From the NCBI GenBank assembly GCA_016290385.1, contig JAEETO010000002.1, positions 1 to 64,000 of the forward strand: a DNA stretch of 64,000 nt, given 5' to 3'. Positions 28,884-38,319 of this stretch are shown in pieces (position 1 is the stretch's first letter; each line of letters starts with the position of its first letter). Origin of the DNA: Bacteroidales bacterium (lineage in GTDB: Bacteria; Bacteroidota; Bacteroidia; Bacteroidales; UBA932). Both the position numbers and the translations under genes were made by a program. Below the pieces are notes generated by a model. The model was given only the letters and a program-made list of their open reading frames with translations. It searched no databases and had not been told where the DNA came from.

Positions 28884-30584
28884 TTAGCTGATCTCGAGTT
28901 CAAAATCTTTGCGCAAGGCATTGAATTCGGGCGAATTCTCCTGCAAATACTTTGCCTTGTCGGAGGGCATGTACATGCCGCGGCCGGTTTCCTGGGCTTC
29001 CTTGACGTCGACGATCAGGCGGATGGCCCTGTCGCCGAACTGTTTCTGGAGGAAGGCTTCCATGCGCGGGCGGCAGTTGCGGTCGATCCATTCCTTCTGG
29101 GCAAGGTTGCCGACCACGAAGTGGATGTCCTTGCCGTCCATGACGGGGGTGGCGTTGGCGATGGCGGAGGACAGGCGCGGCATTTTGCTCTCGCTTTCAG
29201 CCAGGGCTTTCCAGATGTCGGTGAGTTTCGTGACATCGGGGGCGGCAGAGTCTTTGGCGGGTGTGTCCTGCTCGGCCGGAGCAACGGGTTCCTGCTTCGC
29301 CTGTGCCATCATCTCCTTGATCGACAGCCCGGTAGAATGAGCTTTTTTCACCTCCGGCTGCGGCTCGTGAGCGGTGGGTTGGCCTGGTGGAACAACCGCG
29401 GTTCGGTCGTGGCGAGTGCTCGCAGACACGACCGGTTCCGGTTGTGCCTTGGGCTTAAGCTCACGAGCCGCGGCGGCGAAGTTGGCTTTCAGATTGCAGA
29501 TTTTCATCAGGGCGAACTCGATCAGCAGGCGGGGGTTGCCGCTTTGCTTGTAGGCGCTTTCGCAGGCAGTGGTGATGTTCAGGGCTTCGAAAAGGAAGCC
29601 GACCTCGCAGCGGGCTGCGTATTCGTGGTAGCGGGCGGCGACGGTCGGAGCGAGTTCGAGGAGCGTGCGCGAAGCATCGTTCTTGCAGACCAGCAAATCG
29701 CGGAAATGGCAGCTCAGCCCGCCAATGAAACTCTGGGCATTGAAACCCTTCGAAAGAATCTCATCGAAGGTGAGCATGGCCTGGGCATAATCGCCCGAAA
29801 GGAAGTTGTCCGTCAGGCTGAAATAATAATCGTAGTCCAGAACGTTCAGGTTCTTGATCACCTGCTCGTATGTGATCTCCTTGCCGCAGAAGGCGACCGT
29901 CTGGTCGAAGAGCGTGAGGGCGTCGCGCATGGCGCCGTCGGCTTTCTGCGCGATGATGTGCAAGGCATCGTCGCTTACCGTTACACCTTCTTTCGCGGCG
30001 ATTTCCCGCATGTTGCGCACCATGTCGTCGACGCTGATGCGGTTGAAGTCGTAGGTCTGGCAACGAGAAAGGATGGTCGGGAGGATCTTGTGCTTCTCAG
30101 TAGTGGCCAGGATGAAGATGGCGTGGGCCGGCGGTTCCTCGAGGGTCTTGAGGAAAGCGTTGAAAGCCTGCTGCGAAAGCATGTGGACCTCGTCGATGAT
30201 ATAGACGCTGTAGCGCCCGACTTGCGGCGGGATGCGCACCTTGTCAGTCAGGGCGCGGATGTCGTCGACCGAGTTGTTGGAGGCAGCATCCAGCTCGTGG
30301 ATGCTGTAGGAACGGCCTTCCGCAAAGGAGCGGCAGGACTCGCATTCACCGCAGGGCTCGAGATCCGGCCCGGGATTGGCGCAGTTGATGGTCTTGGCAA
30401 AGATGCGGGCGGCGCTGGTCTTGCCCACGCCGCGCGGACCGCAGAACAAGTAAGCATGCGCCAGCTGTCCCCGCAAGATCGAGTTCTTGAGCGCCCGAGC
30501 GATGTTTTCCTGCCCCAGCAGCGTCTCGAAGCTGTTGGGCCTGTACTTCCGGGCCGATACGATGAATTGTTCCATAGTCTGCAA
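28884..30584 (-). CDS. dnaX: DNA polymerase III subunit gamma/tau
   Basis: RKYRPNSFETLLGQENIARALKNSI, FCGPRGVGKTSAARIFAK, zinc-binding CANPGPDLEPCGECESC. Confidence 0.95.
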   Translation of the reverse strand: MQTMEQFIVSARKYRPNSFETLLGQENIARALKNSILRGQLAHAYLFCGPRGVGKTSAARIFAKTINCANPGPDLEPCGECESCRSFAEGRSYSIHELDAASNNSVDDIRALTDKVRIPPQVGRYSVYIIDEVHMLSQQAFNAFLKTLEEPPAHAIFILATTEKHKILPTILSRCQTYDFNRISVDDMVRNMREIAAKEGVTVSDDALHIIAQKADGAMRDALTLFDQTVAFCGKEITYEQVIKNLNVLDYDYYFSLTDNFLSGDYAQAMLTFDEILSKGFNAQSFIGGLSCHFRDLLVCKNDASRTLLELAPTVAARYHEYAARCEVGFLFEALNITTACESAYKQSGNPRLLIEFALMKICNLKANFAAAARELKPKAQPEPVVSASTRHDRTAVVPPGQPTAHEPQPEVKKAHSTGLSIKEMMAQAKQEPVAPAEQDTPAKDSAAPDVTKLTDIWKALAESESKMPRLSSAIANATPVMDGKDIHFVVGNLAQKEWIDRNCRPRMEAFLQKQFGDRAIRLIVDVKEAQETGRGMYMPSDKAKYLQENSPEFNALRKDFELEIS

Positions 30585-30629
30585 ATATAGGAATAAATTT
30601 TTGATGGAGGCGCTCCCTTCGCCGGGCCG

Positions 30630-31925
30630 TTACGGTTCCATTCCGAATTGCGCCTTCAGCCATTTGAGCGCCTGCTCGGTCTGCCAGGGATAGAGCCAGT
30701 GGCCGGTGTCGCGCGCGACCTTGAGGGTCTTGGGCGCCGTGATCACGTTGTAGGCCGAGAAGGTGGAGGAAGGGCAGCAGACGATGTCATTGAAGCCCCA
30801 GGCATAGAAGCCGGGCTGGGTGAGGAAACGGGCGAAGTTCACCACGTCGTAGTATTTCGATACCGCGACCTTCTGCTCGATGAGCGGATCGCTGCGGTCG
30901 AGGAAGAGGTGCGGCCAGCCGCCGCTGCGGCCGTAATAGTAGCCGGTCACGTCGCAGAAGGCGGGATAATAGGCGAACAGCGCGCTGATGCGCTTGTCGA
31001 GCGCCGCCGTCACGATCGAAAGCATGCCGCCCTGGCTGCCGCCATAGCAGGCGATGCGCGAGGCATCCACATCCGCGCGGCTGCACAGGTAGTCGACGGC
31101 CCGCACGCAACCCAGATAGCTGCGCTTATAATAGTAAGTATCCTTGTTTTCGATGCCTTTGAGCACGTAGCCCGACATCGCGCCGTTCTCCAGCTGGCGG
31201 TACATCTCTCCATCCTGGTCGACCGGGATGCCGTGGACGCCGATTTCCAGCACCACGAAGCCCTCGTAAGCCAGGGAATTGATGCCGCTGAACTTGCGGA
31301 CGGCCGCACCGGGGAGGCGAAGGATGGCCGGCTTGGGGCCTTCCGTCTTCGGCACGGAAAGAACTCCGTACACATAGTTGCCCTTCTTGTACGACTGGAT
31401 ACGTACGTAATAGACATCCACGCGGTCGTCGCTCTCTTCCGGGGCATAGCGCTCACGCACCAGCATCGGGACCTGTGCCGCCTTGGCCTTGGATTCCTCC
31501 CAGAATGCCGTGAAATCGGCCGGCAGCGAAGTGGTCGGTTCGATCTTGTCGGGTTCGAAGCCGATATTGGTCATGCCCGTGTATTTCTTGCCGTCCCAGG
31601 TCACGCTGACGTTGACGGTCGTGAATCCGGGCACTTTCCGGCCGGGAACCTTGATGCGGGCATAGCCGTCCTTGCCGGTGGTCACCTTGCCGCTCTTCTC
31701 GGCCTTGAGCTTCTCAGGGCCGTAGCTGTATTCGATTTCGGTCAGCGGCATGCGGATATTCTCCTTCACGGCATAAAGGGTAAACGAAGCGGATTCGCCG
31801 CAGGCATAGACCCAGTCGGAATGGTCGGGTTCGGCATAGACCGTGATGAACTGTTTGGAAGGCTGTGCCGTAGCCAGTGCCAGGGCGAGGGACAGAAATA
31901 CGGCGAGGGACAGGAATCTTTTCAT
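30630..31925 (-). CDS. Secreted acetyl-xylan esterase-like (CE7) hydrolase
   Basis: Signal peptide MKRFLSLAVFLSLALALATA; CYGGSQGGMLSIVTAALDKRI nucleophile elbow; C-terminal DTGHWLYP. Start trimmed from the 32117 ORF. Confidence 0.8.
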   Translation of the reverse strand: MKRFLSLAVFLSLALALATAQPSKQFITVYAEPDHSDWVYACGESASFTLYAVKENIRMPLTEIEYSYGPEKLKAEKSGKVTTGKDGYARIKVPGRKVPGFTTVNVSVTWDGKKYTGMTNIGFEPDKIEPTTSLPADFTAFWEESKAKAAQVPMLVRERYAPEESDDRVDVYYVRIQSYKKGNYVYGVLSVPKTEGPKPAILRLPGAAVRKFSGINSLAYEGFVVLEIGVHGIPVDQDGEMYRQLENGAMSGYVLKGIENKDTYYYKRSYLGCVRAVDYLCSRADVDASRIACYGGSQGGMLSIVTAALDKRISALFAYYPAFCDVTGYYYGRSGGWPHLFLDRSDPLIEQKVAVSKYYDVVNFARFLTQPGFYAWGFNDIVCCPSSTFSAYNVITAPKTLKVARDTGHWLYPWQTEQALKWLKAQFGMEP

Positions 31926-32017
31926 AATGGACAATCTGATAGGTTTCGCGGCATGCTCCGCGATACAAATATACGCATAATCCTGCGTCATAAGCGCATT
32001 TTCACTAATTTTGCCGC

Positions 32018-33259
32018 ATGATTCAGACAAAGACTTTCGACTGCGGCCTGCAGTTCGCATTCCGCCGCAGCCGCTCGCAGGTAGCCTACGCCGCACTGGC
32101 CATCCAGTCGGGGACACGCAATGAGCCCGCAGCCCACAGCGGCATCGCGCACATGACCGAGCACATGCTCTTCAAAGGCACGGTCCGCCACACCCCGCAA
32201 CAGATCAGCAACCGGCTTGAAGTACTGGGCGGCGAACTCAATGCATACACCGCAAAAGAGGAGACGGTACTCTACTCGACGGTATTGAAAGAAGATACGG
32301 CCAAGGCCGTGGACCTGCTCTTCGAACTGGCCTTCACCTCCACTTTCCCGCAGAAGGAGCTCGACAAGGAACGCTGCGTGGTCATCGACGAGATCAATAT
32401 GTACAAGGATTCTCCGTCGGAGTGCATCTTCGAGGAATTCGAACGGCTGCTCTTCGAGCCCAGTCCGCTGGCCCGTCCGATCCTCGGCACGACGAAAAGC
32501 CTGAAATCCATTGATTCCGCCGCCTTGCACGCTTACGTGCACGATAATTTCCGCCCCGAGCGGATGTGCATCGCCATCGTGGGCAACATGACCCCGCAAC
32601 GCGCCGAAAAGATCGCACTCCAGGCCGTCTCCAAATACATACCCGCCGATTACCAGCCCGCGCCGCGCCCGGCACGTCCGCTCGCGCCGGCGCAGCTCCC
32701 CCTGCCTCCCGTCTTCAACAAGGAAGTCGCCAAGAAGAACCACCAGATCAACTGCATCGTGGGCACTACGGCTTTCTCCTATTATGACAACCGCCGCATG
32801 GAGATGATCCTGCTGGCCAACCTGCTCGGCGGGCCGAGCGCCAATTCCCGGCTCAACCAGCTGCTGCGCGAGAAAAACGCCCTGGTCTATGCCATCGATG
32901 CCTCGTTCACCCAGTTCGCCGACAACGGCTCGATGCTCATCTATTTCGGCTGCGAAAAGCCCAATCTGGACAGGTGCCTGGAGCTGGTGCATGCCGAACT
33001 GGCCGCCATTCGCGAAAAGCCTTTGTCGGACCGCGCCTTGCGGATCGCCCGCCGGCAGTTGGTCGGCCAGCTCGCCGTTGCCTCCGACAACGGTGAGGCC
33101 CAGGCCCTTTCCATGGCCAAGAGCATGCTGGTGTTCGGCGAAGTCATGCCCGACGAGGAAGTGCGGCGCCGCCTGGAAGCCATCACCCCGGAAAGCCTGC
33201 TGCGGGTCGCCCGCGAAGTGCTTGCCGAAGAGCGCCTCCGCACCTTGATTTTCAAATAG
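32018..33259 (+). CDS. M16 family zinc metallopeptidase
   Basis: HIAHMTEHMLFKGT (HxxEH) and ELNAYTAKEETVLYSTV. Confidence 0.9.
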   Translation: MIQTKTFDCGLQFAFRRSRSQVAYAALAIQSGTRNEPAAHSGIAHMTEHMLFKGTVRHTPQQISNRLEVLGGELNAYTAKEETVLYSTVLKEDTAKAVDLLFELAFTSTFPQKELDKERCVVIDEINMYKDSPSECIFEEFERLLFEPSPLARPILGTTKSLKSIDSAALHAYVHDNFRPERMCIAIVGNMTPQRAEKIALQAVSKYIPADYQPAPRPARPLAPAQLPLPPVFNKEVAKKNHQINCIVGTTAFSYYDNRRMEMILLANLLGGPSANSRLNQLLREKNALVYAIDASFTQFADNGSMLIYFGCEKPNLDRCLELVHAELAAIREKPLSDRALRIARRQLVGQLAVASDNGEAQALSMAKSMLVFGEVMPDEEVRRRLEAITPESLLRVAREVLAEERLRTLIFK

Positions 33260-33261
33260 CC

Positions 33262-33891
33262 ATGGACGCACTTGAACGCTATATCCGGGAGATGTCGACA
33301 CCGCAGGGCGAAACGCTCGCGTGGGTGGAACGCCAGTCCTGGCTGCGGACCAGCCACGGCCGCCAGGTCACCGGCCCGCAGGTCGGCGCGCTGCTGCGGC
33401 AGTTCGTGCAACTTTTGCAGCCCCGGCATGTGCTGGAAATCGGCACCTTCTCCGGCTATGCGACGCTCTGGATGGCGGACGCCCTGCCGGAAGGCGGACG
33501 CATCGACACCATTGAAATCAACGATGAGATGGAAGACCTCATCCGCGAGGGTTTCGAACGGGCGGGCCTTGCAGGCCGCATCCGGCTTCTCATCGGCGAT
33601 GCACTCGACATCCTGCCGACCTTGACCGACAGCTACGAGCTGGTTTTCATCGATGCGGACAAGCGGGACTATGTGGCTTATTATCAGTCAGTATTCGACC
33701 TGGTCGCCCCGGGCGGCCTCATCGTTGCGGACAATGTGCTCTGGGACGGAAAAGTCTGCGGGGAAGAAATACCCCGCGACCAGCAGAGCCGCGGCATCCT
33801 GGCCTTCAACGACCTGGTGGCCGGTGACGACCGCGTTGAAAATTTCATCCTTCCTTTGCGCGACGGCCTGAACATCATCCGGAAAAAATAA
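33262..33891 (+). CDS. Class I SAM-dependent O-methyltransferase
   Basis: VLEIGTFSGYATLWMADALPEGGRIDTIEIN ... VFIDADKRDYVAYYQ ... GGLIVADNVLWDGKV. Confidence 0.9.
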   Translation: MDALERYIREMSTPQGETLAWVERQSWLRTSHGRQVTGPQVGALLRQFVQLLQPRHVLEIGTFSGYATLWMADALPEGGRIDTIEINDEMEDLIREGFERAGLAGRIRLLIGDALDILPTLTDSYELVFIDADKRDYVAYYQSVFDLVAPGGLIVADNVLWDGKVCGEEIPRDQQSRGILAFNDLVAGDDRVENFILPLRDGLNIIRKK

Positions 33892-33907
33892 TTATCTTTG
33901 TTAGTCC

Positions 33908-33933
33908 GTCATGCCCGGCTTGACCGGGCATCT
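33908..33933 (+). repeat. Palindromic repeat, copy 1: gtcatgcccggcttgaccgggcatct
   Basis: Near-perfect palindrome; matches 46797-46822 in inverted orientation with compensatory stem change. Confidence 0.75.
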
Positions 33934-33967
33934 GAGATGAATTATACACTAACAAATCTATACAATT

Positions 33968-34393
33968 ATGGGACTCATTAAAGAATTCAAGGAATTCGCC
34001 CTCAAGGGCAACGTGATGGACATGGCCGTCGGCGTGGTCATCGGCGGTGCGTTCGGCAAGATCGTCTCCTCGCTGGTAGCCGACATCATCATGCCGCTCA
34101 TCGGCGCGCTGCTGGGCAACGTGGACTTCACCAAACTCGCCGTTACACTCCGCCACGAAGTGGTCGACGCAGCAGGCGAAGTCATCAAGCCGGGTGTCTA
34201 TCTCACCTACGGCAACTTCATCCAGGCCGCCGTCGACTTCTTCATCATCGCCCTCTGCATCTTCTTCGTCCTGAAGGGCATCAACAAGATGAGCAAGAAG
34301 AAGGAAGAACCCGCTCCGGAACCGGCCGAACCCGTCGTTCCCGAAGACATCCAGCTCCTCCGCGAGATCCGCGACGAACTGAAGAAGAAATAG
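33968..34393 (+). CDS. mscL: Large-conductance mechanosensitive channel
   Basis: [45 protein letters not shown]. Confidence 0.95.
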   Translation: MGLIKEFKEFALKGNVMDMAVGVVIGGAFGKIVSSLVADIIMPLIGALLGNVDFTKLAVTLRHEVVDAAGEVIKPGVYLTYGNFIQAAVDFFIIALCIFFVLKGINKMSKKKEEPAPEPAEPVVPEDIQLLREIRDELKKK

Positions 34394-34413
34394 CAAGCGC
34401 ACAGCCGCAGTAT

Positions 34414-34440
34414 AAAAAAAGCCCGGAATCGGGCTTTTTT
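34414..34440 (+). terminator. Rho-independent terminator after mscL
   Basis: aaaaaaagcccg-gaat-cgggctttttt. Confidence 0.85.
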
Positions 34441-34457
34441 TATACCTTTGCGGCGAC

Positions 34458-36383
34458 ATGACACTCTTTCTCACAGGCAGTCCCACCCGTTACGGAGAGG
34501 AATCCTTTACGGAAGACAATGGCTTCCTGGCGGCTGTCAAAGCTGCCCTGGACGAAGCCACGGGCGGGCGGCGCGCACCCCGCGTGCTGCTGGTGAGCGC
34601 CGCGCCCGACGACCGGGGCTTCACCCGCTCCGTGAAGAAAGGCATGAGCGACTGCATCCACAAGTCCGGTATCCGGACGGGCACCATCACGATGCTCGAA
34701 CGGCGCAACGCCCACCGGGCGGCCGAGCTCGTACAAAAAGCCGACTGGGTGGTCATGTGCGGCGGGCATACCCCCACGCAGAACCGTTTCATCCACGAAA
34801 TCGGCCTCAAGGACCTTCTGAAGGATTTCCACGGTGTGGTGATGGGCTGTAGCGCCGGCTCCATGAACTGCGCCGACAAAGTGTACGCCCATCCCGAACT
34901 GCCCGGCGAAGTCACCAACCCGCATTACCAGCGCTGGCTCAGAGGGCTGGGCCTGACCGACCTCAACCTGATTCCGCATTATGACCAGGTGCGGCATTTT
35001 AAGGTGGACGGCAAGCGGCTGCTGGAGGATGTGGCTTTCCCCGACAGTCTGGGACGCCGTTTCTATACTTTTCCCGACGGCGGCTACATCCGGGTCAAAG
35101 ACGGCCGCAGCGTACTCCACGGCGAAGCCTGGGAGATTTCCGGCGGCGGAATGCGCCGCATCTGTGAAGAAAACAAATCCTATTCATTCATGAACCTGAT
35201 TTTCATTTCCCCCCATTTCCCGCAGACCTACTGGCACTTCTGCGCAGGCGCCCGGAAAAACGGCGTCAACGTGCTGGGCATTGCGGACACCAACTACGAA
35301 AACCTGCCGTGGGAGCTTCGCCAGAACCTCACGGACTACTATAAAGTCAACAACCTGGAAGATTACGGCGAAATGTACCGCGCCGTAGCCTGGTTCGCGC
35401 ACAAATACGGCAAGATCGACTGGATCGAGTCGAACAACGAATACTGGCTGGAGCAGGACGCCCGCCTGAGGACGGACTTCAACATCACCACCGGCCTCCA
35501 CAACGACCGCATCGCGTCCATCCGCAACAAGTCCGAGATGAAGAAATACTACGCCCTGGGCGGCATCCCGACGGCACGCCAGGTCAAGGGTTCCGCCGGC
35601 AGGGACGCCATCCGCGCCTTCGTCGCGAAAACCGGCTACCCGGTCATCGCCAAGCCGGACAGCGGCATGGGCGCCTCCGGCACCTTCAAGCTCAGGAGCG
35701 ACGCAGAGCTGGAAGCCTGGCTCGAATCCCATCCCAACTTCGCTTTCTTCGTCATCGAAGAGTTCATCACAGGCCTGCTTGTGAGTTACGATGCCATCTA
35801 TAACTCCCGCCTCGAACCCATTTTCGAGAACAACTCGGTCTTCCCCACGCCCATCATGGACATCGTGCACGGCAACCTGGACACCTGCTACTGGACCAAC
35901 AAGACCGTGCCCGCGAAGCTCGCCGCCATCGGCCGGCGCACGGTCAAGGCCTTCAATACACCGAGCCGCTTCGTCCATCTGGAGTTCTTCCAGCTCGACC
36001 GCGACCGCGAAGGACTGGGCAAGAAGGGCGACTACGTGGGCCTGGAAGTGAATATGCGTCCGCCGGGCGGCTATACGCCCGACATGATGAACTACGCCCA
36101 CTCCACCGACGTGTTCCAGATCTGGGCCGACATGGTGGCCTTCGACGAGCGTCGCAAGGCGGAAGGCGAGCAGTTCTACTGCGCCTATGCCTCGCGCCGC
36201 GATGGAGTAGCCTACGCCCACAGCCATGCAGAAGTCCTGGCGCAATACGGCCCGGCCATCTGCTTCCAGGGCCGCGTCCCCGACGCCCTCTCCGACGACC
36301 TGGGCAACCACTGCTACATCGCCCGCTTCCCCAACAAGAAAGACATCGATCCCTTCTTCCATTTCGTCACGGAGCGAAGCTGA
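34458..36383 (+). CDS. Fusion of peptidase S51/class-I-GAT-like domain with ATP-grasp domain
   Basis: Residues ~1-240 carry MCGGHTPTQNRF and GVVMGCSAGSMNCA (S51/PepE-like nucleophile elbow). From MNLIFISPHFPQTYWHFCAGARKNGVNVLGIADTNYENLP onward an ATP-grasp domain (YPVIAKPDSGMGASGTFKL, FFVIEEFITGLLVSYDAI, GLEVNMRPPGGYTPDMMNYA). Confidence 0.8.
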   Translation: MTLFLTGSPTRYGEESFTEDNGFLAAVKAALDEATGGRRAPRVLLVSAAPDDRGFTRSVKKGMSDCIHKSGIRTGTITMLERRNAHRAAELVQKADWVVMCGGHTPTQNRFIHEIGLKDLLKDFHGVVMGCSAGSMNCADKVYAHPELPGEVTNPHYQRWLRGLGLTDLNLIPHYDQVRHFKVDGKRLLEDVAFPDSLGRRFYTFPDGGYIRVKDGRSVLHGEAWEISGGGMRRICEENKSYSFMNLIFISPHFPQTYWHFCAGARKNGVNVLGIADTNYENLPWELRQNLTDYYKVNNLEDYGEMYRAVAWFAHKYGKIDWIESNNEYWLEQDARLRTDFNITTGLHNDRIASIRNKSEMKKYYALGGIPTARQVKGSAGRDAIRAFVAKTGYPVIAKPDSGMGASGTFKLRSDAELEAWLESHPNFAFFVIEEFITGLLVSYDAIYNSRLEPIFENNSVFPTPIMDIVHGNLDTCYWTNKTVPAKLAAIGRRTVKAFNTPSRFVHLEFFQLDRDREGLGKKGDYVGLEVNMRPPGGYTPDMMNYAHSTDVFQIWADMVAFDERRKAEGEQFYCAYASRRDGVAYAHSHAEVLAQYGPAICFQGRVPDALSDDLGNHCYIARFPNKKDIDPFFHFVTERS

Positions 36384-36429
36384 AAATCTCGCGTGGCACA
36401 TTCCACGCTGATTTTCAATAGATTACCCG

Positions 36430-36461
36430 AAATCGGTTGCGCATTTTTACGCAACCGATTT
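36430..36461 (+). terminator. Stem-loop, probable terminator (12-bp perfect stem)
   Basis: aaatcggttgcg-cattttta-cgcaaccgattt followed by tcg; between the fusion gene and mraZ. Confidence 0.6.
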
Positions 36462-36520
36462 TCGTTAATGCGCTGAATATCAAGCACCTGTCTGCCACGG
36501 CGGGAATCGCCGAAATCTTT

Positions 36521-36560
36521 TTGTGGAAAATTTTGGAATTATTTGGAAGAATGTGGAAAA
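36521..36560 (+). promoter_or_regulatory. Four TGGAA repeats at exact 10-bp spacing, candidate MraZ operator
   Basis: ttgTGGAAAA/tttTGGAATT/attTGGAAGA/atgTGGAAAA with TGG at 36524, 36534, 36544, 36554. Confidence 0.65.
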
Positions 36561-36574
36561 TTTTCTTAACTTTG
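36542..36574 (+). promoter_or_regulatory. dcw cluster promoter (TTTG-N21-TAACTTTG)
   Basis: -33 TTTG 36542-36545 and -7 TAACTTTG 36567-36574; ATG of mraZ at 36607. Confidence 0.65.
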
Positions 36575-36606
36575 CATCACACATCACTGAACGCATATAG
36601 GATACG

Positions 36607-37053
36607 ATGGCGAAGTTTATCGGTTGCTACAAGGCAAAGGTCGACGACAAGGGAAGACTGATCTTCCCTTCCGCCTTCAAATCCAGTATGGGCGAGGGCG
36701 CAAGCCTTCGCTTCGTAGTTAAAAAGTCTCTCTTCGCAGAGTGCCTCGAAATGTACGCCTACGATGAGTGGGAACAGGATTCCGAAGCGGTCAGGAGCCG
36801 TCTGAACTTCTTCAACAAGGAGCATGCGACTTTCTGGCGGGAATACATGAGAGGCACTGCGGACGTAGAGCCGGACGGAAAGCTGGGACGCATGACGATT
36901 CCGAAAGCCCTCCTCGAGAAGGCGGGCATCGAAAAGGAAGTCATCTTCGCGGGAAGCAACCACATGATCGAGATTTGGGACAAAGAGAAGTACGAGGCGA
37001 AAGAGATGGAGAGCCGGGACTTCGTGGCACTGGCCGAAAAGATTCTCGGATAA
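36607..37053 (+). CDS. mraZ: Transcriptional regulator MraZ
   Basis: MAKFIGCYKAKVDDKGRLIFPSAFKS; first gene of the dcw cluster. Confidence 0.92.
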   Translation: MAKFIGCYKAKVDDKGRLIFPSAFKSSMGEGASLRFVVKKSLFAECLEMYAYDEWEQDSEAVRSRLNFFNKEHATFWREYMRGTADVEPDGKLGRMTIPKALLEKAGIEKEVIFAGSNHMIEIWDKEKYEAKEMESRDFVALAEKILG

Positions 37054-37071
37054 CGGAAGGAGATTCCCGAC

Positions 37072-37941
37072 ATGTCTGCTTACCACACTCCCGTCCTGCT
37101 GCACGAGAGCATCACGGCGCTTGCCATCCGCGAAGACGGTGTCTACGTGGATGCAACATTCGGCGGAGGCGGCCACAGCCGCGAGATCCTCAGGCATCTC
37201 GGCCCGAAAGGGCGGCTGATCGCCTTCGACAAAGACCGGGAAGCCCTGGCCAATGCGCCCGACGATCCGAGACTGACCGTTGTGCACAACGATTTCCGTT
37301 TCGTTCACAACTTCGTGAAATACTACGGATATTCGGCGGTGGATGGAATTCTGGCGGACCTGGGCGTATCGTCGCACCAGTTCGATACGGAAGAACGAGG
37401 CTTCTCCTTCCGTTTCGAGAATGCGCCGCTGGACATGCGGATGAATGCAGACGCACCTTTGTGTGCGGCAGATATAGTAAATAGTTATAGTGGGGAGGAT
37501 CTGGAAAGGATCTTCCGGCTTTACGGCGAGGTGGAAGGCAGCAGGCGGGTTGCGGAACTGGTGGTTTCGGCCCGGGAGAGAAGCCCGTTGAAGACCACGG
37601 ACGATTTAGGCAGAGCAATCGCACCTGTTCTGCCTAAATTCTTAGAACATAAGTATTTAGCTAAGATATACCAAGCGCTGAGGATTGAAGTCAATGGCGA
37701 GATGACTTCATTGGAGGGGTTTATGAAAGGGGCTTTCCGATCGCTCGGGCAAGGAGCACGGCTGGCCGTCATTACATACCATTCATTAGAAGACCGCATC
37801 GTCAAGACCGCAATCAGGGACGGCTGTCAGGAAGGACAGCTCCAGCGTGTGAACAAGAAACCGATTCTTCCCTCCGAGGAAGAAATTTCTTCCAACACGC
37901 GCGCGCGCAGCGCAAAACTGAGGGTCGCCGAAAGGCAGTGA
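37072..37941 (+). CDS. rsmH: 16S rRNA (cytosine1402-N4)-methyltransferase
   Basis: YHTPVLLHESITALAIREDGVYVDATFGGGGHSREIL, DGILADLGVSSHQFD. Confidence 0.95.
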   Translation: MSAYHTPVLLHESITALAIREDGVYVDATFGGGGHSREILRHLGPKGRLIAFDKDREALANAPDDPRLTVVHNDFRFVHNFVKYYGYSAVDGILADLGVSSHQFDTEERGFSFRFENAPLDMRMNADAPLCAADIVNSYSGEDLERIFRLYGEVEGSRRVAELVVSARERSPLKTTDDLGRAIAPVLPKFLEHKYLAKIYQALRIEVNGEMTSLEGFMKGAFRSLGQGARLAVITYHSLEDRIVKTAIRDGCQEGQLQRVNKKPILPSEEEISSNTRARSAKLRVAERQ

Positions 37942-37945
37942 GACG

Positions 37946-38314
37946 ATGGCAAAACGGGAAAAGGATCCAAACAAGAAAAAGGGCCGCTTCAAACGGCTGG
38001 TGGACAAGGTGGTCAGCTACCTGAGCGGGGACAAGCTGATCGAGTGGGGCGTGGACCGTCAGCTCGGCTTCATCTTCTACATTTTCCTCATCATTTGCGC
38101 TTCCATCGCCTGGAGCCTGATGGTGGAACAAGACCTCGTGAAAGTACAGAAAAACGAAAAGGCGCTGCAGGAACTGCGGATCAGCTACCAGCAGCGCACG
38201 CTCGACCTGGTGGGCATGAACAACCGCACCCGGATCGACGGCCTGCTGAAGGCGAGCGGCTCGAAGCTGCATGCCCCGGTGGAGCCGCCCAAACGCATTG
38301 AATTGGAGAAATAG
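37946..38314 (+). CDS. FtsL-like cell-division protein
   Basis: Single TM protein between rsmH and the division PBP; positional assignment. Confidence 0.75.
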   Translation: MAKREKDPNKKKGRFKRLVDKVVSYLSGDKLIEWGVDRQLGFIFYIFLIICASIAWSLMVEQDLVKVQKNEKALQELRISYQQRTLDLVGMNNRTRIDGLLKASGSKLHAPVEPPKRIELEK

Positions 38315-38319
38315 GCAAT

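Noticed and set aside
31926-32117. N-terminal extension of the CE7 esterase ORF
   Set aside because: Clean signal peptide starts at 31925; the extension crosses the divergent M16 peptidase start.
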